Positions 23,215 to 45,900 of a DNA stretch of 64,000 nucleotides are shown one piece after another. The notes beneath the pieces were generated by a model. The model made no database searches, was not told the origin of the DNA, and saw nothing but the letters and a program-made list of their open reading frames with translations. Origin of the DNA: Oxyruncus cristatus (Eukaryota > Chordata > Aves > Passeriformes > Cotingidae); the NCBI GenBank assembly GCA_013399855.1, contig VXAY01005673.1:558001-622000 (forward strand). Direction: 5' to 3'. Both the position numbers and the translations under genes were made by a program. The first letter of the stretch is position 1. Each line of letters opens with the position of its first letter.

Positions 23215-24966
23215 AAAGACCCAGGGCTTCAGTGAAAAGAGATCTTGACTTTGACCACGTTGGTTAATTGGAAGAAATCCTGTTCCCTGACTGTACTCTC
23301 TGGCAAGGTAACTGGACTTTCCTTTTTAAATGTCAAAGTGGCTTTGAAACCCTTTGTATCTCATTTGGCCGTGGAACTGCATCTGGGATGAAGGCTTAGA
23401 GCTGTGAAACTCTCAGCATGGTATTTGTGTCCAGACTTCTCCATGCACTTCTGTGCCAGGCTCAAAGTTGGCTTCTGTTGCATGTTTTACTTTCACTTCT
23501 GGCTTCCATGGCACCTCGCCAGGTCTTCCACAGAAATCAGAAGATAACAATAGTTGAGTGCTTTTGACCAAGCAGCAAAATTGCCCCTTTTTTTTTTTTG
23601 TTTGCTGTTTTGTTTCCTTTTGTATTTGTTTGTTCTTGTTTTTAAACACAGATTGGCAGTAGGGACGAAACTGATTTAGGTCTGAAGTGTGCCTTAAGGA
23701 AAGCTATAGTTCTAGAATCTATAGCAGTTATTAGGTATTTTTTTTTCTCCACAAGCATACATATGATTTGAATAAGCTTGTGCAGCAAAACTGAAATTTT
23801 CACTTAGATACAGGTCTGTCAAAGCAGTTGAAGGACTGCAGGCTGTTAATGCATCGTCTTGCTGACCTGTAGAACCCCTCTGCTCTCAAACATCAGTAAA
23901 ACATGTTTGAAACAAGTGGTGGCCCTTCCTCCAAAAGAACAAAAGTGTGTCACTGGTACCTTTTGTCTTGGCACAAGCACTTCCATGAGGAATGAGGAGG
24001 AATCTCTCCCACTGAGCAGTGAAGTACCTCCAACTGTGTGGTGTCCAGGCCTTTGTACAGTTGGCTTTTTAAACCAACCAATAATTGAGTTCTGGCACTT
24101 GCGTGGGCTGCCTTGAGGCTGTTCCAATGCCAGCAGAGCATGCTGCTCCCTCTGCCAGGCTCCTTCCCTGAGTGTTGTACCCTCCACTCAGGGCTTTGAC
24201 TTCTGTGGGCTGGCAGACAGAGGGGTGACTAAGAAGGACACTAGGGTGAGTGTAGGCCTCTGAGGGTCCGATGCCTGGTCAGCCTGCAGGCTAGCGTTTA
24301 TGAATGGATACTTTCTGTTTACTCAGTTGTCTCTAGCCCCTCATTTAAATTTGCTTTTATTTTTATTTTTGATGCACTGAACCTTGATTCCAAATCTCCC
24401 TTCGAGAAGACAAGCTTGAGCCACCATGCTACTTGCTTCCCTGATGAGGGATTATGTTGGGAAGGGGTGGGTAAGGTCTTGCTGAAGGGAATGTTATGTA
24501 TGTTAATTGCACAACGTATTATTAGGCTTTGTATCATTTTGTGTTGACTTCTCTGCTTTCATTGTCTCTGTTACCAATACAGCCCCTTTAGTTCACAGCA
24601 GTGCTTGTTGTCTTTGCTTCCCCACAAAATTCTGGCCGGCAGTGGTGTCAGTGTGGCGACAGAGATATGCCTTGCAGAGTTAAATTTTCAAGGCAGTCCC
24701 TTCTAAAGGCCTTCCTGCCACATTAGAGCATGCTGAGGGCTACTTACTGTATGTCCCTGCATTGGAATGAGGGGACTGGATGGGACAGTCTCCAGTGCTC
24801 CTCTGCAGCATGCTCGCTGCTTTTCCTCTCAAAGGAAGTAGATTCCAGGCTGCAACAGACCAGTAACCACTGTTGAGACCTCACTGACCAGGGATGTTAA
24901 GTGCCTAACCCAGTCTAGGCTCTTACTGTGGTGCAACGTGTGCCAGCAGGGAGATGGTAGGATGGG

Positions 24967-24972
24967 AATAAA
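24967..24972 (+). terminator. Candidate distal poly(A) signal (AATAAA) of CMTR1
   Basis: Canonical AATAAA, the last one before the oppositely oriented CCDC167 3' end. An A-rich rather than GT-rich stretch follows, which weakens the call. Confidence 0.4.
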
Positions 24973-25008
24973 ACACTGCCTGAGATACAGGACAAAACAA
25001 GGGGAAAA

Positions 25009-25072
25009 ATTTAAAAAAAAACCCAAAACCCAAAAACCAAAACAAAACAACAAAACAAACAAAAAAAAACGG
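25009..25072. repeat. A-rich low-complexity tract between convergent gene ends
   Basis: Runs of A broken by single C or CC (for example AAAACAAAACAACAAAACAA). On the minus strand it is T/GT-rich and sits just past the CCDC167 AATAAA, so it can act as that gene's downstream U/GU-rich cleavage element. Confidence 0.7.
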
Positions 25073-25097
25073 GAAAGAAATTACAAGGTCAAATTAT

Positions 25098-25103
25098 TTT
25101 ATT
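25098..25103 (-). terminator. CCDC167: Poly(A) signal of CCDC167
   Basis: TTTATT on the plus strand, AATAAA on the minus strand, about 730 nt past the CCDC167 stop. It is followed on the minus strand by the T/GT-rich tract 25072-25009, a good cleavage context. Confidence 0.65.
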
Positions 25104-25830
25104 TAAAGCCCTACAGAAGCACTTCCATTTGTGGCAGTTGCAGTAAATTCTCTTCTGCAGGTGCTGATTCTCAAAGGCACAAAATGGCTACCAAGCTCTG
25201 ATGCACTGGAGAGGCAGGCAGATCTTCCCAAAGCCCAAGCACCCAGATCTCAAGTTGTATGCTACCTGCTTGCAGAAAAAGAGATACCTATGCTTTTGTG
25301 GAGGTAGGATTCCTTTGGTCCTGTAAGTCAGGGTGGAAGAGGAAACATCTTTAGTGCAGCTCTGCAAACACATAAAATCTTAAGGTCGCAATTCCTCAAG
25401 ATTACCCTTTGATTGAGCTTGGTGGCCCTTCATCTTATGGCTGAGTCACAGGAGCCAAGAAAGCGGCATGTGTTCCACCAGGGCTGGGCAGAGAGCATCT
25501 GTCTGCAAATACAGGGGTCCTCTTCAAAAGGGAGAACAAACTGCCTTCCTGCATCACACTGGGTGGTCTTGACTGTGTTTTGGGTAAGATGGCCCCACCT
25601 TGAGTTCTGTTTGACCTGACTTTCAGGTGCAAGTGCGCTGTGATTTCTGGTTTGTCTCTCGTCCCCCTCAATTTGCAGAGAAAAACCTTCCCTACAATGA
25701 GGCTTGGAGACAGTAAACAAGAAAAGCATTTTGAAATGCTGATCCTCACTCTTGGAGTCACAGTGGTGAGAGGAGGAAGAGCTCCTTGCAGGATAGTCAT
25801 TTGGTCAGCAGGGAGAATTCTTGACTGCAA
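25104..25830 (-). other. CCDC167: CCDC167 3' UTR
   Basis: Noncoding sequence between the stop at 25831-25833 and the poly(A) signal at 25098-25103. No repeat recognised. Confidence 0.6.
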
Positions 25831-38154
<12,324 letters not shown>

Positions 38155-38177
38155 GGTCCGGCCCGTCGCGGCCCGGC

Positions 38178-38189
38178 CGCGCATGCGCA
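38178..38189. promoter_or_regulatory. NRF1 binding site
   Basis: CGCGCATGCGCA fits the NRF1 consensus YGCGCAYGCGCR at every position. It lies 24 bp upstream of the CCDC167 ATG, typical for CpG-island housekeeping promoters. Confidence 0.75.
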
Positions 38190-38264
38190 CGCCTTCGTGA
38201 GAGGCCGCGCTGGGGGGGGGGGGGAGGGGCCGGGGGCCCTATTGGGGGGGGGGCTCCTGTCCGG

Positions 38265-38438
38265 NNNNNNNNNNNNNNNNNNNNNNNNNNNNNNNNNNNN
38301 NNNNNNNNNNNNNNNNNNNNNNNNNNNNNNNNNNNNNNNNNNNNNNNNNNNNNNNNNNNNNNNNNNNNNNNNNNNNNNNNNNNNNNNNNNNNNNNNNNNN
38401 NNNNNNNNNNNNNNNNNNNNNNNNNNNNNNNNNNNNNN
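38265..38438. other. Assembly gap (174 N) in the CCDC167 promoter
   Basis: Run of N flanked on both sides by G homopolymers and by similar sequence (see findings). Left flank ends CTCCTGTCCGG; the same 11 bases occur at 38486-38496 on the right. Confidence 0.98.
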
Positions 38439-38954
38439 GTGTGGGGGGGGGGGGGAAGGGGACGAGCGCCATATTGGTGAGGGCGCTCCTGTCCGGCCCC
38501 TTCATCGGAGCCGCTGGGCCTGGCCCTGGCCCTGGGAGCCCTCCTGGCGTGGTCTGGATACAGCCGGGAGCGAGTGGCAGCCAGAGCAGTGCCTCCTGCG
38601 TTGTACCGGTGCTCCCAGCTCCAGTGGTGGTGGATGAGGGATGGTTGAAAGAGGACCAGCAGGCCAGAAAACTGAGGTGGACCTATTGGTCCTACCTCGT
38701 CCTGCATTTCCGCCCATCAGAAACCCCTGCTCCCTCGGGCGGGGGGTCTGCAGGGTGTTGTCTGTTCTGTCTGTCCCGGAGGACAGAGCTGAACTGATCA
38801 GCTGGTTTTCCCCCGAAGGGAAAATGGGCAATCCTGATCCTGGCCGGCACTGGGCAGGACACTCCAGCCCAGCTCTTCCATTGCTGCGTGTCGGGGCTCA
38901 CCTGGAGAGAAGGCAGTCTTGGAAACACAAGGCAAAGCGAGCACAGCTGCTTTG

Positions 38955-39203
38955 CTGCGTGTCAGGATCACTGAGAATTTTTTTTCTGGACATCAGGAGG
39001 AATTTTTTCTGCCAAGGGTTGCTAAATATTGTAACAGCCTGCCCAGGGAGGTGGTGGAGTCACCATCCCTGGAGGTATTTAAGGGAAGACTGAACGTGGC
39101 ATTTAGTGCCATGTTGGAGTTGACGTGGTGGTGATCAGTCACAGGTTGGACTCAATGATCTCAGAGGTCTTTCCCAACCTAAATAATTCTGTGATTCTAT
39201 GAT
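38955..39203 (+). repeat. CR1 LINE 3' end
   Basis: Shows GGACATCAGGAGGAATTTTT, CTGCCCAGGGAGGTGGTGGA, GTCACCATCCCTGGAGGTAT and the terminus ATTCTGTGATTCTATGATT, the diagnostic CR1 3' repeat. Near-intact 3' end, 5'-truncated. Confidence 0.94.
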
Positions 39204-41454
39204 TAAGGCTGTCCTTGATACTTCCTACTCAAACATCAGCTTTATGCTAAAGCAGCTGAGGAAAAGTGGGCTGTGTGATCTACCAGCAGACAGCACTTTG
39301 TTCATGCTAGCCAATTCATTGCAAGATGCTAATCACAATGTTACATATGCATGGCAGCTCTTGTTCTCTCCCAAGACAACTTTTTATGAAACACTGCTTG
39401 CTATCTGGTGTTTGAAAAAAAACCCCAACCAACCAAAAAAAACCAACCAGCAAAGAACTACTGAAATGCATCTGTCTTCAGGGTAGGGCATGACTGCTAC
39501 ATGACAGAGAACAGCAGATCTGTTTGCTGGGCAGCAGCAGCATTTATTAGACACACAGACTGAATTTCCATTTTGACTAAATAGCCTCTGCTGACTGAAA
39601 TTTTGCTAGGGTGGCAGGAGTGCGGATGCCTGTCATAGCAAGAGTGAAATTACTGATACCTAATTAGTGTGTTTCATTTTCCTTTTAAACACCAGCCCCC
39701 TGGATTTTTACTATGTGAGGTGTTACGTGTTGGTAACAGCATCAATTTCATTTTATGTCTGGAGGAAATGAGGGATAGCTGTTCTGCTTCCTAATCTTGT
39801 ACTTGATTCCATATTACAGAGCCTATACTGCTGAACCTAAAGGAGCCAGAACTGCCACCTCCAAGGTGAGACACAGATAAATGCTTTCCAAGCAGAAGCA
39901 GCTCAGTCAGAAGGCAGTAAAGAAGCTGAGGAGGACCCAGCCAGCAGCTCCGGGAAAACACAGTGTCAGGGAGAGGGAGAAAATGCAAAAGAGTGAGAAT
40001 GTTATTTTTTTCCCCTCTTAGACAGAAGACTTGCTTAGTGAGTGTAAATACAATCTAAAAATGCATAAAGGTTTGAAGAAACCCATCTGTTATGGTTTGC
40101 AATGGGCTGAAATAGCCATCAGTTCAGCAGAAAGCGTTTTCTCCTTTACAAAGGTGAGTATTGATTCAGGGCAGGACTGTCAATTCTCACATACACGCTT
40201 CTCCACAGAGACAAACATACACCATTTTCCAGGCAGATGACTGTGACCTTTGTTGTCATATCTTTTGGGAAGGCAGAAAAGGGGAACTGGTTCCTCCCTC
40301 ACCAACAAACCACCATTCCCACTGTTGCAAGGAGCAATTTTCAATTCTCATGTTACTCCTCCTGGCACTCCTGAATCCATCAAGCTGATAACCTCATTAT
40401 GCCTGTTATGTGGTCTTGGGCCTCCTGGTTCTGCCCTCAGCTGACACCTTCTCTTCATCCTTCCCTGTGTTATATCTTTATTTCCTTTGTAATGTCATTC
40501 AGGTCATCTACATGCTAATGCAAGAAAGAACAACTGTTCTTTTTCCTCAACAAATTTATAATATTTTCCTTCTTGAAACCTGAGGAAAAGAGATGGAAGT
40601 TTTTCACATGCAATGTCATCAGCTTCTGTATTTTAGAATAACCACAGACATGAGTATGAATTTGAACTAGTCCATATCAAGCTGACTTGATGGCTGCTGA
40701 CTGGCCATATCTAAGCTGGAAATCGGAGGTTTCTAGCTGTGAGACCAATCATATTATGGAACACACCTCCTGCCAGAGGGGTAAGAGGAAAAGAATGGAA
40801 TAGTTTTTAGTAATCTCTTGAATGGGACAGTCTAACAGAAAGCCTGTAAGAGGAAGGTGTAGGATGTGATGACATACAGGTGAACACCAAATAACATATC
40901 CAGTAATGAGACTGGATTAAGGTCCTGGTGAGATCGCTCAGGATCTCTGTTTAGGCTGTCCCTGCATTGGGGGTCACATCCCTGCAGCCCAAATGAGTGA
41001 TGAAGTGATGTTAGAAACTCAAAATACACAAGGGTCAGTCTGAAAGGAAAATTCAGAAGACGCTCCACCTACATGTCCAGAGGCAGGATCAGGTACCCCG
41101 ATGCCACTCAAGCAGATGTTTGCCTTATCTGTGCTTAACGTGTGCCAGGGATGCTGCCACCTCCTCAGTACCTGCTACACAGCTCATTGACTGATGGTTG
41201 GGGAAGGTTTCCCTCCTCTTTGTAACCTAATTGAGCTTGTTGCATCTTGACCTACTCTCAGGACACATGGGGAGCAATTAATTAGCATCTTCTAACAACC
41301 TTACATATTGGTGATTCATTATCATATTCCCTCTTCTTTCTTCCTGCTAGACTAAATCATCTTCTTTCAACCCTATGCATTTTGCACCTATAATATACTG
41401 TTTGTTGCCTTTCTAGACTAATCCTCTTTAACTTGGGAGAAAGAAAAAAAATTA
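39204..41454. other. Intergenic, no feature recognised
   Basis: AT-moderate unique DNA right of the CCDC167 promoter. Short A/C-rich stretch near 39415-39450. Open frames are short and without family resemblance. Confidence 0.6.
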
Positions 41455-41459
41455 CCCCC

Positions 41460-42280
41460 TGTGAGAGACCAAAATGTACTTGTCTTAAACACTGCCAAAA
41501 TTATAGAAAGACTTTTTGTCAAACTGCAAGGAAACAACTGTGACCACCGAAGCACACACCCCCCTCAGCCCCCCACCCCTCAAAATGATTCCTGACTCTA
41601 ATTTGGACTGTGATGGGAACTTGAGTTAAGATTATTGTCCAATTATTTCAGATCTAAGAAGAAGTGAACAAGGCTGAACTGGTGGAGCAGGAGAAGAGTT
41701 TTGGGCTTGTGATAACAAAATCTCTCCATATAAGACAGGGGTAACTCCCCCCCTCCAGGAAGGCCACATACACACAGGACATTCATGTGAGGCATCTGAG
41801 GCATCTCAGGCAGCTGAGAACGGGTCACAAACCATCAAAGACCCTCAAAGCGCCACCCAGACTCATTCCTGAGGCCTTCTACCACCAGAGGACTGCACTG
41901 TGATCCAAACGATGCAACAAATCCAGAATATGTCTCAAGAGACTGTAAAACTTGCCCAGGGGAGGCGCCTGGGCATCTCCTGAATGTATATTAATCCATT
42001 GGACTCTATGTTTTGTGGGACCCTCACCACCAAGAAGACAAGAAGAACCGGCCCAGTGAGACGCCGTTGGGTTCCACAGTGGTGATACATTTTCTATTTA
42101 ATCTCTCTGTCACTCTTTTTTCCCTCCCCCATCTCCTTTTTTTCCTATTTCTTTCTGTCTCTCTCTGCCTCACTTTTACTGTTAAATAAAATCCATACTA
42201 TTGACTTCGGCATATGGTCTTGTTTGCACCTCACTTTGTGCAGAGGCATTTCTAATAATTTTAATATTTGGATCATGACA
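41460..42280 (+). mobile_element. ERV solo LTR with 5-bp target duplication
   Basis: 821 bp bounded by TGTGAGAGACC and GATCATGACA (5'-TG...CA-3'), with CCCCC directly on both sides (41455-41459 and 42281-42285). Internal landmarks are a TATA-like TATAAG at 41729-41734, a C/T-rich U5-side tract at about 42085-42180 and AATAAA at 42185-42190. No gag, pol or env sequence adjoins. The 5-bp duplication and length suggest an ERVL- or ERV1-like group; I cannot assign the family. Confidence 0.87.
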
Positions 42281-42589
42281 CCCCCTTTGTCTTATAGGCA
42301 GTTTGCCCTGGTAATACAGCCAAGAAGGAAATTTGCCTTTTAATGCAATACCTTCGCAATGGCAATTCATATTCCGTTCATGGTTCCGTAAGTCCTCAAT
42401 CCGTTTTCTCAGTGCTGAGGTCTAGGCAGGTGTTCCCTGCTTCTTTACTGGTGCATTTAATTTCTTCCCCTTCTCAGTTCAGTATTTTCACCAGTTTTAT
42501 GAAATTTTAGATGGCTGATTGTGAGCTATTTCTCCAGTTTGTCAAGATAATTTTTTTTTCCTGTCGTGCCTTCAGTCTTGCCTGCTCTT

Positions 42590-42990
42590 CCAGACTTGGG
42601 GCCAACTATGCATTTTATAAACACACTTTATTTCATCATCTAAGTCACTGGGGAAGCTAGTTGATAGGTCTGGCCAGGCAGCCCTGGGACTGATCTCTGT
42701 TAAGTCCTCCTGGTCTGACGGCAAACTACTGATAAGTAGTTGCAGAGCTCATATCCATGACAAATATCATACAGGATTGTTTCAAAAAGCCTTTCTACAC
42801 ATCAGGATAGCCTGCATTGCTGGGCTTACTCTCTCCACTATTCCAGGAACTGTGGCAAAAAAAGTTCAACAGTTTTACATGGTTTGTTCTTGGCTTTCTT
42901 TCTGCTGGCTTTTTCTTATCACCTGATTATCTTTAAGTGATAACAAATTGATTATTTAATAATTTGTTCCACGTTCATTGAGGAGATGGA
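42590..42990 (-). repeat. Ancient CR1/L3-like LINE remnant
   Basis: Contains ATGGTTTGTTCTTG, ACAAATTGATTATTTAATAA and TTTGTTCCA, and before them CCCTGGGACTGATCTCTGTT. These match, in the antisense direction, the reverse-transcriptase region of old amniote CR1 elements as I remember them. Confidence 0.65.
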
Positions 42991-45900
42991 AAGGTAATCA
43001 CTGAGGACTGAAGAATCGAAGTTTTCAGGAAGGTTTAGGGATACTTGCTGATTTTTATCAGGGCAGTGCTGACTTTGAGGGTAATTTAATAGAACAGACA
43101 TTAAGTCCTCACTAGTAATTAAGTCTTTACTAGTAAATTAAAAACCATCAGGAAACATTCCTAGAATACAAACTCAATCATCAGAATTAAGTGTCAGCAC
43201 ACCCCTGGCATGGTTTGACTTGGTCCCACTAGGACTGTCCCAGAAAATTTCCAGGCATAATTTGGGAGTTGTAGGCACAGGACCATTCCCAATAGGCTTT
43301 TTCAGAAGGTCACTGTTTCAGAGATGACAAGACTTTGGTAATAGGGATGTGAGCCATTTGGTGCTAGTTTACAGGATGTGTCTAGGAGGATGTTCCTGGG
43401 CACTCCTGATTTACTTCCTTCCTACCTCTTTTTTCCTTCTCTGTCTGTAAGATTCATTGGCTTTCTAAGCACAAATGAAACAGTCCACTGACAAGTGTGA
43501 GAGGAAGCTGAGGCCAGACATCTCACTTTATAGATGTTAGGCAGTATCTGACCCAGTCTGGGCTAGCACTGAATCAAGGGCCTGACCTCTTATCCTTGGC
43601 TATACCATGAGAAGCAGCCCTTTGTCTCCCAAGCATGTCCTTCCCCAGCTTGTCAGACAATGTGTCATGGACCGTAAGACAGGAGGGGACCTTCCAGGGT
43701 CCTTCTGAGAACAGGTTTTCCCAGCATAGAGGATGTCCAGTTGTATCCCAATGCCATGTCTCCTCTCTTCTCCCAGTTCTGCTGTTGCAGAACTGCACAT
43801 GCAGCTGCTCATAGGGATCACAGAAGGAAGAAAGTCACTGCACCATGTCAATGTCTGCAGGGGAAAGTGGAGGTGAGAGCAGGCAGGGTGAGTCTACCTC
43901 TGTCTGTATACTTGCACCTCTGAAGAGAAGGAGGGAAGCATCTTGCTGCTGAGGGCAGCCAAAGATGAGCATTTCCCAGGTCAGGACAACTCCCAGCACA
44001 AAGGAATAATTAGAAAATGCTACCACTGTAGAGGTTGTGTGTTGACCTCCTGGAGGAAAAAAAAACAAACACCTGAGGGCAAGGGAGGCAGACAACAAGC
44101 TGAGAGGTGCCCTGAGCTAGAACTGTGGTATGGAGCTTTATTATTCCACCACTTCCCTCCTGTAGGACCAGGAGGGATATAAATTCCCTCTTTTCTCCCT
44201 AAGCACTATAAGCAGGGATGAAATTGCATCTTTGCGATGATGACCAGGGGACACAAATTCCACTGTCCCCCTAGGGGAGACAACTGCAGAATTAAATGCC
44301 ACCAGGGAGCAGAAAAGCAGCAGGAAGCACTGTCAGATTTCAGTTGGCTGAAGGGTGCTTCTGTAGAGTGGGGTGTTTTTTTTTCCTCTGGGAAGATTGA
44401 GAAGCCTGTGGACTGTATCTTCAGTTTGCGTGCATCATGTTCTCTGCTCCTACCTTGATGGGCCTCACACAGATTCTGGGAACAGCTTGAGATGATAGAA
44501 TTAATTAAATGAAATTAATCAAAACAACCTACCCGGAGACAAAACTGGCATCGGTGAAATGCAGAGTTGGGCCAAGAAGGGATTCTGTACTCAGGGCTAA
44601 TGCCTGCTCTCATCAATATATTCTATTTGGATGAAATCCCATATCATACATGCCTCAGTCAAACATGAGGGGCTCTGAGGAGTCGTGTGCCTCATGCAAG
44701 ATCACGTCTGTCCACGCAGTGCAGTAATTGCAGTGGGAACAGATGGAGTCCTGCTTTTCAGAGAGCCAGGCACAGCGTGTAATCACAGATCTCGCTTTGA
44801 TGCTGAATGAAGCTGAACTCCAAATCGTGCTGTGTTAGTGTGAAGGAAGCAGGAGAACTGGAGCAATGGCTTTTAGAGATGTGATGTAAGAGGAATCCAT
44901 GGGTCCAGTGGGTGTGTCTGCAAACCTGGAAACAGAGGTACAGATTGGCCGAAATGAATTACTGAAAATTGGAGATTCCCCTCTGCTTTAGTCTGTGCCT
45001 ATTCCCCCCAACACGTGCCAGCCCAAGTTTTCTTAAGCCAGGTGCCAGTTTGGAGGCACTTTTTTGGGCCTGTCCCAGTCATTTATGTTCTTTGCTTTAT
45101 GAAAGCGTTGCTGCCCTCCCAAAACCACCTGCATCATCTTGAGGATCTAAGAAACTGTGTGGGCATGATTTTTATCTATTAAGGAAGGATAAGAGCACAG
45201 TTACAAGAAAAAATATCTGTTCAAGTGTGCAATGATCAGATATATTGTGGGGATGGGTCCCTTATAAATATCTGAGAACAGAAAGAGAGACCCAAGCAAC
45301 TTTATGAAGTGCTGTGTTATTGGGGCCACAACCCCGTGGCTGAGTTTATTCTGCAACCAGCGGAGGTACATCCATCACAGAGACGGGAAGCGTGATGCAG
45401 AGGCAGTACAGGGTCCCACTGGTTGCCTGGGAAGTCACAGGGAGCTGTGTATTTCTGAATCAGGGCATGGCTGAGTGGAACAGCATGTCCTGCTTTTAAC
45501 ATGTGGCAACTATCAGGGGAGGGAAAACGTGGCCCTTGCAGTTCCGCCAGACCAGTTGCTTATGACCTGTATGTGACATCTTGCAGAGTCTCTTGAGGAG
45601 ACCCCTGTGGGCTTCCCTACGAGTTCAAAATTGGGTGACTGGCTTTATAGCAATGCTTTAACTTGGGTGCCTCAGCTATGTTCAGAACCTGAGCCCTTTC
45701 TTGGAGATTTATCCCCTTAAATAGGCTCCAGGAAGCCAGAAAGTACTTATTGCAAATAGACTGCAGAGATTTAGAGTGGTGAGGTTGGCCTGGTGATACA
45801 GAGCTCACACACTGCGTTTGTGGTCCTGTGCTGGGACAGCTGGTTTCTAGTTCCGTCATCTGTTGATCCCAGTCTCCATTCCTGCCCTAGTCGCTCTGTT

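Larger units (their letters stand above)
22242..24990 (+). other. CMTR1: Probable CMTR1 3' UTR
   Basis: Noncoding sequence after the CMTR1 stop, with no CR1 or other repeat that I recognise. The right limit is a guess: a variant signal ATTAAA lies at 23209-23214 and a canonical AATAAA at 24967-24972. A T/GT-rich tract at 23588-23642 could be a downstream element for a signal I cannot identify. Several open frames here (for example 22499-22891) have no family resemblance and I treat them as chance. Confidence 0.5.
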
